A DNA stretch of 64,000 nt from Psychrobacter raelei (GTDB lineage Bacteria > Pseudomonadota > Gammaproteobacteria > Pseudomonadales > Moraxellaceae), in the NCBI RefSeq assembly GCF_022631235.3, contig NZ_CP093310.2, forward strand, positions 2,356,001-2,420,000, given 5' to 3'. The notes below the pieces were generated by a model. It did not search any database, was not told where the DNA came from, and was given only the letters and a program-made list of their open reading frames with translations. Position numbers and translations under genes: made by a program. This document shows positions 50,330 to 58,233 of the stretch, piece by piece; within the stretch, counting starts at the first letter, position 1, and the number at the start of each line of letters is the position of its first letter.

Positions 50330-50349
50330 CCCCTCGCTAAACCGAGGGG
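50330..50349 (-). other. Right-end hairpin overlapping the tnpB 3' end (candidate omegaRNA 3' part)
   Basis: A 7-bp stem (50330-50336 with 50343-50349) whose loop contains the tnpB stop codon. In characterised IS605-family systems the omegaRNA covers the 3' end of tnpB and the right end, with the guide beyond the element boundary. Transcription here is inferred, not shown. Confidence 0.6.
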
Positions 50350-51443
50350 ATTCCTACAGCTAGACGGTCAAGCCCGACCGCAAGGATGTTCTTAGCAGCA
50401 TTGATATCTCTATCATGCCATGTGCCACACTCAGCACACCTCCATCCTCTTATTCCAAGACCTGCTCTACCTTTTGGACTACTATCACTTATTTTAAGAC
50501 AGTGCGAACAGGTCTGGGTAGTGTAACTCTCATTCACCATCTCAAGCTGACAACCTGCATACTTGCATTTGTATTCCAGTTGTCGTTTAAGTTCAAACCA
50601 TCCTGCATCGTATGTCGATTTAGCTAGGTTGGTCATCGAATTAGTGAATGAGCGTGATTTAACATCACCAACCACAATTAAGGCATTATCCTTAACTAAT
50701 TGGGTGGTGAATTTGTGTATGGCATCTAATCTTGAGTTTTTGATCTTGGCATGGATTGCCTTTACCCGGCTTTTATTGTTTGCACGCTGGGCGACTGCTA
50801 ATTTATTCGCCCATTTTTGAGTTTGTTTAGTTGTCAGCTTGTCACCGTTTGATGTGGTAGCAGATTCCTTTAAGCCTAAGTCAATACCAACGCTGCCTTT
50901 GCCACTTGCTTGTCTAGGAAAATCTTTGACGGTAATACAGGCATACCAACGGTTACGACTGTCTTGCACTATCTCAAGCGTATTGATTTGATATAGGTTT
51001 AGATTATAGCTATCGAATACGTCTATGATAAGCTTTTGACCTTTACAGAGCGATAGCTGTATGGTTGATTTAAGTGCTTTCTTTCCCGTTTGTCTTGTAT
51101 TTAGATACTTGATAGCAGACTTTTTAAAGGGTATCCAGCCTAGGCTTTTACGTTTGGCATCAGGTCGGTTGGTTCGCCAATTGAGTTTAGCTTTTTTAAA
51201 CTGTTTACGAGATTTGGCATGAGTTTCGTTGATGGCTTGCAAAGTTTGCGAGTGTAAGCCTAAATACTCACCACTGCCTTTGGTGTATTGGCTTAAATCA
51301 TAGGCCCAAAAGCACTTACCTGTGCGTCTTACATGCTCAAAGCTTAACGCATTAACATAGTTCCACGCATAGTTAACACTCCCAGCTAGTTTGTTTAGCT
51401 GGTTTGCATGTTTGTCTTTGATGCGTAGCTTGAGTGTTTTCAT
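50337..51443 (-). CDS. tnpB: TnpB-like RNA-guided nuclease with displaced RuvC-II glutamate
   Basis: A TnpB (OrfB_IS605 with Zn-ribbon) of 368 aa. The N-terminal helix-turn region is at 1-60 and the REC/wedge-like part to about 180. RuvC-I is VGIDLG with D188. Where RuvC-II normally has Glu (VVEDL-like), the sequence is IVVGDV with G259. The zinc ribbon uses C312/C315 and C336/C339, and RuvC-III is HDRDINAA (D344, D346). A candidate replacement Glu is E305 in VNESYTTQ, 46 residues after G259. The 3' end overlaps the right-end hairpin. ATG at 51441-51443 is the first Met. Codon use looks unremarkable. Intact and likely expressed, activity unproven. Confidence 0.9.
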   Translation of the reverse strand: MKTLKLRIKDKHANQLNKLAGSVNYAWNYVNALSFEHVRRTGKCFWAYDLSQYTKGSGEYLGLHSQTLQAINETHAKSRKQFKKAKLNWRTNRPDAKRKSLGWIPFKKSAIKYLNTRQTGKKALKSTIQLSLCKGQKLIIDVFDSYNLNLYQINTLEIVQDSRNRWYACITVKDFPRQASGKGSVGIDLGLKESATTSNGDKLTTKQTQKWANKLAVAQRANNKSRVKAIHAKIKNSRLDAIHKFTTQLVKDNALIVVGDVKSRSFTNSMTNLAKSTYDAGWFELKRQLEYKCKYAGCQLEMVNESYTTQTCSHCLKISDSSPKGRAGLGIRGWRCAECGTWHDRDINAAKNILAVGLDRLAVGIPSV

Positions 51444-51605
51444 AGGGTTAGTATGGCGAGGTTAATTTTAACTTGCAATACTTTAAGTACTGATCACGAC
51501 AGTGTGTGTCGCCTTATATCCACCCCCTGAAGTGGGTGGTTTTACGGCGACCGGTGATAAATCAGTGCATCAGACGCTACTAGCAGAGGCTGTGGTGCTT
51601 GGGCT

Positions 51606-52076
51606 TTACAGAAGGCCCTTGCGGCGCATCTGCTTATATACTACGATGACCACCACCACGTTGAGCAGCAACACCCCAAGCTTGATCCAGTCAAAGGGGC
51701 GCACAATCAGATAATACACCTCAACAGGGATAAATATCCCATAGCCGAGTACGCTATACCAATACGCCCATGTCTTGTCTTTCCATAAACCATACGCCTC
51801 AATAAAGCGTAAACTGGCATACCCTAGGATAATCAAGGTAAAAATATGCCAGTTTTGGGAAGCCTGATGTGCCGCTTGAGTCAGTGCAGCCACCTGTACA
51901 CTAAACAAGGTACCAAAGCGCTCAACCCAAGCCGTGTTAGCCAAGCTAATAAAGTCTGTCACATCACTGTGCCACGCCCATAAAGCAAGGGCAGCCAATA
52001 CTGCCCCGACACCTTTGGCCACCTCATATAAGGTAACGGCTTTAATAGAGCCACTTACCTGTGGCGACTCAGTCAA
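51606..52076 (-). CDS. DUF2127 family membrane protein
   Basis: A 156-aa membrane protein of DUF2127 with about four helices (roughly 15-35, 75-95, 105-127, 133-150). Family features include FIEAYGLWKDKTWAYW (about 90-105) and IPVEVYYLI (about 115-123). The function of this family is unknown. It begins with TTG at 52074-52076 inside the pyrC' stop region, giving an 8-bp overlap with the upstream gene. GTGGAG lies seven to eight bases upstream. Translation is therefore likely coupled to pyrC'. No ATG fits. Confidence 0.85.
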   Translation of the reverse strand: MTESPQVSGSIKAVTLYEVAKGVGAVLAALALWAWHSDVTDFISLANTAWVERFGTLFSVQVAALTQAAHQASQNWHIFTLIILGYASLRFIEAYGLWKDKTWAYWYSVLGYGIFIPVEVYYLIVRPFDWIKLGVLLLNVVVVIVVYKQMRRKGLL

Positions 52077-53220
52077 AATAAGTCTCCACTACTTTGCCTT
52101 GCAGTGTTTGATTTAAAAACGGCGTATTCTTGCCTTTTGACAACATCGTTTCGGCGGTCAATTGCCACTGCAAGTTCGGGTCAACCAACACCGCACCGCC
52201 CACGTCATTGTACACCGCTTCAATACCAGCAATACGTGCCGGCGCTAGGCAAATCTTGTCAACCAACTGCTCAGGAGTTAACACCCCCTCTCTAACCAGT
52301 TTGCAGCCTAGAGCCATAAAGGTATCGAAGGTTGAAATCCCTGGGGTAGATTCTGCAAAAGGTGCCTTTTTAGCCGAGTCATTTAACGGCTCGTGATGAC
52401 TACAGATGGCATCAATGGTGCCATCTTGTAAGCCTTTACGCAGCGCTTTTTGATCGGTATTACTACGCAGCGGTGGCAAGACAAAGGCTTGAGCATTAAA
52501 GCCCTCGATATTATCATCGGTTAAATGCAGCTGATGCATCGCCACATCGCAAGTGACTGGCAGGCCTTTGCCTTTGGCCCAGCGCATAAGCTCCACAGAC
52601 GACTTACAGGTCAGCTGGCTAAAGTGAGCGGCAATACCCGTCTCCTCCACCATAAGCAGCTGAGTGGATAATGCTACCGTTTCTGCCAACCAAGGAATGC
52701 CTTGTAGGCCATGAAATGAAGCAATATAACCTTCATGAGTCACACCACCGGCTGAGAGACTGGGCTCATTGGGATAAAAGAATACCTTTAAGCCAAAAGT
52801 GGCGGCGTACTCTAAGGTTCTTAGCATCACCAAGTCATTTTCAAAGGCACGCCCTGCATTGGTGACCGCAATACAGCCCCCTTTTTTTAGACCCGCCACA
52901 TTGGCAGGGCGCTCACCTTTTAGGCCTGCCGTTAGCGCCCCTAAGATGTGCAGATGAATACCGCCATCTTGCTTAGCACGCTCACGTAAGCCTTTTAGTA
53001 AAGAGCCATTTTCTAAAATAGGATTGGTATCTGGCGGAGTAATGACGTGCAAAAAGCCCGTGCTACGAGCAGCATAGCCTTCAGATTCTAACGTACCGTG
53101 CTGCTGTAGACCTGGCTCACGTAAGCGTGCACACAAATCTACTAAAGGTGGCAGTAACCAGTGGTCTTTTTTTGTTTCGATGTTGGGCTGAGTAAAAGTA
53201 TTAGGCAATAGGTTTAGCAT
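52069..53220 (-). CDS. pyrC': Catalytically dead dihydroorotase homologue PyrC' (PyrX)
   Basis: A dihydroorotase-like (amidohydrolase) protein of 383 aa. The N-terminal metal motif, normally VDLHVHLREPG, reads VDLCARLREPG (residues 27-37), so both metal histidines are replaced (C30, R32). CSHHEPLN near 275 keeps part of the C-terminal motif. In Pseudomonas such a PyrC' is a structural partner that holds the ATCase (PyrB) dodecamer together without its own activity. Here pyrB lies 119 bp upstream on the same strand, as expected. An active dihydroorotase must be encoded elsewhere. It overlaps the DUF2127 gene by 8 bp. Confidence 0.9.
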   Translation of the reverse strand: MLNLLPNTFTQPNIETKKDHWLLPPLVDLCARLREPGLQQHGTLESEGYAARSTGFLHVITPPDTNPILENGSLLKGLRERAKQDGGIHLHILGALTAGLKGERPANVAGLKKGGCIAVTNAGRAFENDLVMLRTLEYAATFGLKVFFYPNEPSLSAGGVTHEGYIASFHGLQGIPWLAETVALSTQLLMVEETGIAAHFSQLTCKSSVELMRWAKGKGLPVTCDVAMHQLHLTDDNIEGFNAQAFVLPPLRSNTDQKALRKGLQDGTIDAICSHHEPLNDSAKKAPFAESTPGISTFDTFMALGCKLVREGVLTPEQLVDKICLAPARIAGIEAVYNDVGGAVLVDPNLQWQLTAETMLSKGKNTPFLNQTLQGKVVETYFD

Positions 53221-53339
53221 GACACATCCCGTTTATTTTTGATAAGAAGAATAAAATTGCTTATAAAATGGCTCAAAGCTTGATCATTTTGGGCTAAGTT
53301 AACAGGCCAAAAATAGGCAGCTGACTTAAGTACGCTGCG

Positions 53340-54428
53340 CTAGGTGCTTGAGCGTAGGGCTTGATATTCACGCTGACCTTGCATTGCCATCGACAACACT
53401 GCCATACGAACCGCAATACCATTATTTACTTGCTTTAAAATCACCGACTGTGGACCGTCTGCCACGCTAGAGGCAATCTCAACCCCACGGTTCATAGGGC
53501 CTGGGTGCATGACCAAGGCATCAGGTTTGGCTTTGGCCACACGCTCTGGGGTAATGCCATATTTTTTAAAATACTCATTTGAAGCGGCCATAAGCGGCGA
53601 ACCAATACGCTCATTTTGAATGCGCAGACCCATCAGCACATCACAGTCCACCACCCCCTCATCGATGTTTTCAAATACTTTTACCCCATAACGCTCAATA
53701 CCTTTAGGCAGTAAGGTACGAGGGGCGATGACTCGAATCTCTTTGACACCTAGTATTTTTAGAGCGGCAATATCAGAGCGTGCCACACGAGAGTGCTTAA
53801 TATCGCCGATAATGGCCACCGTCAACTCTTCAAAAGGACGTGGTGCCTCACGGTGAATGGTTAGCATATCTAGCATGGCTTGCGTGGGATGGGCATGCCA
53901 CCCATCGCCGCCATTGATAATGGCAATATCGGGGGTTACCTCTGTCGCCATAAAATGTGCTGCACCTGAAGCTGAATGGCGTACCACGAAGATATCAGCG
54001 GTCATTGCTTGCAAGTTCCATAACGTATCGCGCAGACTCTCTCCCTTTTGGGTGCTTGAACGGGCAATATCTATGTTCAATACATTCGCGCCCAAACGCT
54101 TTTCGGCCACCTCAAAGGTGGTCCGAGTGCGGGTTGATGGCTCAAAAAACAAGTTCATCACCGTACAGCCTTCAAGCTCTGGGCTGTTAATCAGCTGTCC
54201 CTTGTCATCAAAGAAACTCTCGGCCTTATGAATAATCGCCAGCAACTGTGCGCGGCTTAGGCCTTCAATGCCCAAAAAATGACGCAAGTGACCATCAGCA
54301 TTAAGCTGCGGCTTACTCAACGAGGCATTTAAACGCGCTGTGGTTGAGTCAAATTCAGCAGCCATATCAGAGCTTGCGGTATTAGTGCTTGTCTTGGAGG
54401 TAGAATCAGTCATGGCAGTTTTAGGCAT
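53340..54428 (-). CDS. pyrB: Aspartate carbamoyltransferase catalytic subunit
   Basis: Catalyses carbamoyl phosphate plus aspartate to carbamoyl-aspartate, the committed step of pyrimidine synthesis. Length 362 aa, long because of an N-terminal extension of about 45 Ser/Thr-rich residues, as in the Pseudomonas-type class A enzyme where that extension takes part in nucleotide regulation. Signatures are [13 protein letters not shown] (carbamoyl-phosphate site, about 92-104), HPTQAMLD near 187 and [10 protein letters not shown] near 309. The start is uncertain: M1 at 54428 has AAAGG but at zero spacing, and M6 is an alternative. pyrC' follows on the same strand. Confidence 0.95.
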   Translation of the reverse strand: MPKTAMTDSTSKTSTNTASSDMAAEFDSTTARLNASLSKPQLNADGHLRHFLGIEGLSRAQLLAIIHKAESFFDDKGQLINSPELEGCTVMNLFFEPSTRTRTTFEVAEKRLGANVLNIDIARSSTQKGESLRDTLWNLQAMTADIFVVRHSASGAAHFMATEVTPDIAIINGGDGWHAHPTQAMLDMLTIHREAPRPFEELTVAIIGDIKHSRVARSDIAALKILGVKEIRVIAPRTLLPKGIERYGVKVFENIDEGVVDCDVLMGLRIQNERIGSPLMAASNEYFKKYGITPERVAKAKPDALVMHPGPMNRGVEIASSVADGPQSVILKQVNNGIAVRMAVLSMAMQGQREYQALRSST

Positions 54429-55062
54429 CCTTTATGAGCAGTGAATATAAACTGGGGAATCTGTAATCGGGTGAAGTATCAAGCCAAATCCATAATAAAT
54501 CAAACCCAAATTTTATTTCTCTTAAATCCGACCTTAGTTTAAGGGACTTGGCTGCTGATATCGTCATTTTGTCCGCTATTATAATGAAGTAGCACAAGAA
54601 ATATTGGTTGGTTTTTGCTACACTTTGTGCACTTTAATTAAGAATTTTAATACTCGAGTGTTTGGACCACGTTAAGCCACTTTTTGGCGGCTATCTGCCG
54701 CTATAGTTTAGCGGATTTAAGCGGGCTCAAAAAGCTAACTTTTTACGTCGCTCGGTCAATTATCGCCCTATTCGCCGACTTAATCGTATTTGGTGGTCGT
54801 ATGTCATGCACATTCACTTTATGGCTAACTGTCGGGCGCATAGCGGTATTGAAATTATAACCTTGGCCAGACGCTTAAACTTTGATCTGGCCTTATATTT
54901 TGTGCCAAGCTCTATGCTGCATCTACGGTATCTATTCAACTTGAGGTATTCAACATTAGGTATTCAATGCGGCCTATGTATAGATGAGCTTGTATAAATT
55001 ACCTATCGCCTTTTATATTAGCCGATTATTCCCTTGATATTGTCCCATTTTTAGGAGTTTTT
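54429..55062. other. Long intergenic region pyrB-fbp with short repeats and hairpin
   Basis: About 630 bp separating divergent pyrB and fbp. No credible gene: a 63-aa frame at 54806-54997 has no RBS. It holds a 7-bp inverted repeat GGCCAGA (54865-54871) with TCTGGCC (54886-54892), and three TATTCAA units at 54933, 54947 and 54961 (14-bp period). Confidence 0.5.
54933..54967. repeat. Three-fold 14-bp short repeat
   Basis: TATTCAA occurs at 54933, 54947 and 54961 with 14-bp spacing; the spacers between them are partly similar (TTGAGG, ATTAGG). It lies about 100 bp upstream of fbp. Confidence 0.5.
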
Positions 55063-56067
55063 ATGACCAGCCTTACCCAGTACTTTGAGCAACACCCTAA
55101 GCTTCCGCAAACCCAAGCGGTGATAGATGTTATAACCACCATCACCAATGTCGGCAAACAAATCACGGACCTGCTACGTCAAGGTGCGCTAGCAGACATC
55201 CATGGTGAAGCGGGTGCTGAGAACGTCCAAGGCGAGCAACAAAAGAAGCTAGATGTTATTGCCAATGACTTATTACTAGAGGCGCTAACGGCAAATAAAC
55301 ACTGCGCCGGCGTGGCCAGTGAAGAGCTAGATGATGCCACTCCTGCCAATGAGTCAGGCGAGCTGTTAGTATTATTCGACCCACTGGATGGCTCATCAAA
55401 TATTGATATTAACATGCCTACCGGTACTATTTTCTCTATCTTACCGCACAATAACAAAGGCCAAGCAGCACAAAACGCTGACTTCTTACAAAAAGGTACT
55501 GAGCAATTGGCGGCAGGTTATCTGCTGTACGGCTCATCAGCGATGCTTGCCTTTACTTTATCTGAGTCACTAGACGCCAATAATGAGGGTGTGGTTATGT
55601 TTAGCTTAAACCCAAGCACGGGGGAGTTTGAGCTGGTTAAAAACAACATCACTATCGATGCAGACACCAAAGAATACGCCATTAATGCCTCAAATGCTCG
55701 TCACTGGCTACCACCCATGCAGCAGTATATTAATGAGCTATTGGCAGGCAGCACCGGACCACGCGGTAAGAATTTCAATACCCGCTGGGTTGCGGCCATG
55801 GTAGGCGATGTACACCGCATCTTATGCCGCGGCGGTATCTTCATTTACCCCAAAGACACCAAAGACCCCAATAAAGCGGGCAAACTACGCTTAATGTATG
55901 AAGCTAATCCCATGAGCCTGCTGATTGAACGTGCAGGTGGTGCTTCAACCGATGCCCTAAATCGTATTATGGATTGTGAGCCTACCGATATCCACCAACG
56001 CGTGGCGGTGGTGCTGGGCGCAAAAAACGAAGTTGAGTATGTCCAAAAGCTACATCAGCAGGCCTAA
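55063..56067 (+). CDS. fbp: Fructose-1,6-bisphosphatase class I
   Basis: Gluconeogenic phosphatase releasing fructose 6-phosphate. Length 334 aa. Metal/substrate signatures are [13 protein letters not shown] (about 63-75), SEELDD near 87 and [12 protein letters not shown] (about 107-118), and the C-terminal active-site block is [12 protein letters not shown] near 275. Own terminator at 56102-56133. Its presence supports growth on non-sugar carbon, consistent with a Moraxellaceae host lacking full glycolysis (inference). Confidence 0.97.
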   Translation: MTSLTQYFEQHPKLPQTQAVIDVITTITNVGKQITDLLRQGALADIHGEAGAENVQGEQQKKLDVIANDLLLEALTANKHCAGVASEELDDATPANESGELLVLFDPLDGSSNIDINMPTGTIFSILPHNNKGQAAQNADFLQKGTEQLAAGYLLYGSSAMLAFTLSESLDANNEGVVMFSLNPSTGEFELVKNNITIDADTKEYAINASNARHWLPPMQQYINELLAGSTGPRGKNFNTRWVAAMVGDVHRILCRGGIFIYPKDTKDPNKAGKLRLMYEANPMSLLIERAGGASTDALNRIMDCEPTDIHQRVAVVLGAKNEVEYVQKLHQQA

Positions 56068-56101
56068 TAAACTGAGCACTATTTGCTATAAGCGCCCTAT
56101 G

Positions 56102-56133
56102 AAAAGACCAAACTCAGGCAGTTTGGTCTTTTT
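56102..56133 (+). terminator. Terminator of fbp
   Basis: Perfect 13-bp stem (56102-56114 with 56120-56132) and 5-nt loop, followed by T-rich sequence. Confidence 0.92.
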
Positions 56134-56257
56134 ATTTTCGTGTGAGTAACTAAATATCGAGCAAGGTGTGTTACCCTACTGGCCTATATCTCTGTTTTAA
56201 AGACACTGCCCTTAACCTCAGAGATATACTTTAATATTTAAACCAAACGAGCAAATA

Positions 56258-57094
56258 ATGACCGACATTATCACCAATAAGTTTTCTAACTATCCTGTTA
56301 TTACCTCAGACAAAAACCCAACAGCCAAGCTGGCTAAAGCCCTATTAACGCAATCACGTCAGCGTAAAAAAACAGGCCAAACGGTACTTGAGGGGGTTCA
56401 TCTTATCGAAGCTGCCCTACAGGCCGACTTCCTGCCAGAACAAATTATCATCTCTTATAGCGGTCTATCACATCCAGAAGTACAAACACTATTAAGCTCA
56501 TTGAGTAATTATAACCTCGATAACAAGGTAACTGTGGTTAGCGATAGTGTCTATCAAGGTATAACCACCTTAGGCAGTGGTGTTGAGATTATGGCCATTG
56601 TGACAGTACCACAACATGATCTACAAGCTCTAAAATCTCCGATTACGACAGATTGCTTGATATTAAATGACGTACAAGACAATGGCAATGTGGGCACCTT
56701 ACTGCGGACTGCAGCAGCCGTCGGTATCAAAACCATAATCTGTACTAAAGGTAGCGCCCAAGCTTGGTCACCAAAGACGATGCGTGCCGGTATGGGCGCG
56801 CAGTTTGGCCTGACCATTTATGAAGGTATTGAGGCGGATGAAGTATTGGCTTATTTGCGCCTTCCAGTATTTGCTACCAGCTCACATACTGATAACATTA
56901 TTTATAAGCAGAATCTAAATCGTCCTGTGGCTTGGGTGATGGGTCATGAAGGACAAGGTGTCTGTGACGATATCATGAAGCTTGCCACACCAGTAGCGCT
57001 GCCTCAACCAAATGGTCAAGAAAGCTTAAATGTGGCCATTGCAGGCGCTCTATGTATGTATGAGACCTTGCGCCAAAGACACTATGTCGACTAG
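56258..57094 (+). CDS. TrmH/SpoU-family RNA 2'-O-methyltransferase
   Basis: SPOUT methyltransferase of 278 aa. The N-terminal L30e-like substrate-binding part (about 20-110) precedes the SpoU fold with its three motifs: NDVQDNGNVGTLLRTA (motif 1, about 145-160), VMGHEGQGV (motif 2, near 228) and LPQPNGQESLNVAIAG (motif 3, near 247). It methylates a ribose in rRNA or tRNA using S-adenosylmethionine; RlmB, TrmH or an unassigned relative are all possible. Terminator at 57132-57161. Confidence 0.92.
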   Translation: MTDIITNKFSNYPVITSDKNPTAKLAKALLTQSRQRKKTGQTVLEGVHLIEAALQADFLPEQIIISYSGLSHPEVQTLLSSLSNYNLDNKVTVVSDSVYQGITTLGSGVEIMAIVTVPQHDLQALKSPITTDCLILNDVQDNGNVGTLLRTAAAVGIKTIICTKGSAQAWSPKTMRAGMGAQFGLTIYEGIEADEVLAYLRLPVFATSSHTDNIIYKQNLNRPVAWVMGHEGQGVCDDIMKLATPVALPQPNGQESLNVAIAGALCMYETLRQRHYVD

Positions 57095-57131
57095 ATTTTC
57101 ATGTCTTTGTCAGGTCATGCTAGGTAGATAT

Positions 57132-57161
57132 AAAAAATGGCGCCGTTTGGCGCCATTTTTT
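57132..57161. terminator. Bidirectional terminator between the SpoU and oxygenase genes
   Basis: Perfect 13-bp stem (57132-57144 with 57149-57161), 4-nt loop GTTT, A- and T-runs on the flanks. Both genes converge on it. Confidence 0.93.
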
Positions 57162-57176
57162 AGATCTATGCACTCA

Positions 57177-57983
57177 TCAAATGTAGGGTTTTTCGCGCAA
57201 CCATTTTGTGGCAAGATACTTAACGCCCTCGGTGACAGGCATACCAGCATGTAATGTCAATGGCTCAATCTCTCCCTTTAAATTAGTATTGGCAAAATAT
57301 AAGGCTGAGCCCTTGTTAGGTCGTATCTCAAAGTTTAAGTTTGGAAAACGGGTGGAACCGCCAGAGTCTACTTCAGATAAATACATCAAGAATGTGCCAA
57401 CGCGCTGTCCACCTTGCTTAGTGACCAAGCGACTGCTTTTCTTCGCAGGGTCAAAAAAGTCAAAGTGAGGACGATATTCTCCGCCATCTTCATATCGAAG
57501 TACTTGTAGCCCTTCGCCATGATCGACAGGCCAATTTATTAAATCAGCAATACGCGCTTCTATGGTTTTTATTATGTCTATCTCGCCTCTATGATAGCCT
57601 GTACTAGTACTTGTGCGGGCACTGTGCTCGACAAAGCTTCCATCCTCAGGGTCAACCACTCTAGAGGCTTTTAACTTCTGATCTGCATCGCTAATTAAGG
57701 CATCACACTCTTCTGGGCTAAGAAAGTCATTAATAACCGTTACAAATGGCTTATAACACACAAAGGAGAGGGAGACCTTTTTGTCAGACAGCTCAACATA
57801 ATTATTGGTCATATTTATATGAGGGATTTTTTGATTACTGCTTTTACTAATCAACTCATAAGCTGCATCTACCCATCCTCTTTCGAATAAAGAAGCAGCT
57901 AAGTTATTGGCAGGCACCCCTCGAGCAAGATTAATTTTCAACCATTCCTGCCACTCTTTTTCTAAACTTTTTAATGCGCTCAT
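57177..57983 (-). CDS. 2-oxoglutarate/Fe(II) oxygenase, collagen-type prolyl 4-hydroxylase-like
   Basis: A 268-aa enzyme of the prolyl-4-hydroxylase-alpha-like 2OG-Fe(II) dioxygenase family. The iron facial triad is H173/D175 (RPHFDF) and H245 (TLHAGMPV), and the 2-oxoglutarate-binding Lys is K255 (VKYLATKW). RVGTFLMYLSEVDSGGSTRFP is the family core, here 195-215. An N-terminal helical region (1-50) precedes it. It hydroxylates proline in a peptide or small substrate, which is unknown. RBS GGAG sits nine bases before the ATG at 57981-57983. The gene lies just downstream of tuf, same strand, separated by the tuf terminator. Confidence 0.88.
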   Translation of the reverse strand: MSALKSLEKEWQEWLKINLARGVPANNLAASLFERGWVDAAYELISKSSNQKIPHINMTNNYVELSDKKVSLSFVCYKPFVTVINDFLSPEECDALISDADQKLKASRVVDPEDGSFVEHSARTSTSTGYHRGEIDIIKTIEARIADLINWPVDHGEGLQVLRYEDGGEYRPHFDFFDPAKKSSRLVTKQGGQRVGTFLMYLSEVDSGGSTRFPNLNFEIRPNKGSALYFANTNLKGEIEPLTLHAGMPVTEGVKYLATKWLREKPYI

Positions 57984-58171
57984 CTACCACTCCATAGTCT
58001 TGTTGAGCCTTGTACGCTATTAGATACTTATGACATCTACTGTGATTCATTGAAGATATTAAACTCATAAGCTTTAGTCCTTTAATATCTTAGCTGATAT
58101 TAACCATATTTCCAACGCCACAATACAGATACGCTTAAAAGCAAATGAACACCTATCCAAAAATTGCCCAT

Positions 58172-58203
58172 AAAAAAACCGCCTCATATGAGGCGGTTTT
58201 TTT
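58172..58203 (-). terminator. Terminator of tuf / end of str operon
   Basis: Perfect 16-bp palindrome (58172-58187 with 58188-58203) with a long T-run on the minus strand. Confidence 0.95.
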
Positions 58204-58233
58204 GCTTGATAGCGTTATTAACACTTAAAGAGA

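Larger units (their letters stand above)
50320..51548 (-). mobile_element. Solitary TnpB element (IS200/IS605-like, no tnpA)
   Basis: The element consists of a TnpB gene flanked by hairpin-forming ends. At the right (gene 3') end, CCCCTCG (50330-50336) pairs with CGAGGGG (50343-50349), with the tnpB stop codon in the loop, followed on the minus strand by GTCAA (TCAA-type cleavage motif, plus-strand ttga at 50320-50323). At the left end CCACCC (51520-51525) pairs with GGGTGG (51534-51539). Both ends look like IS200/IS605 imperfect palindromes. No tnpA is present, so it is an IS1341-type derivative that would need a transposase in trans. The exact left boundary is uncertain. Confidence 0.75.

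Noticed and set aside
54806..54997. 63-aa plus-strand frame upstream of fbp
   Set aside because: No RBS and no recognisable features; composition fits non-coding DNA.
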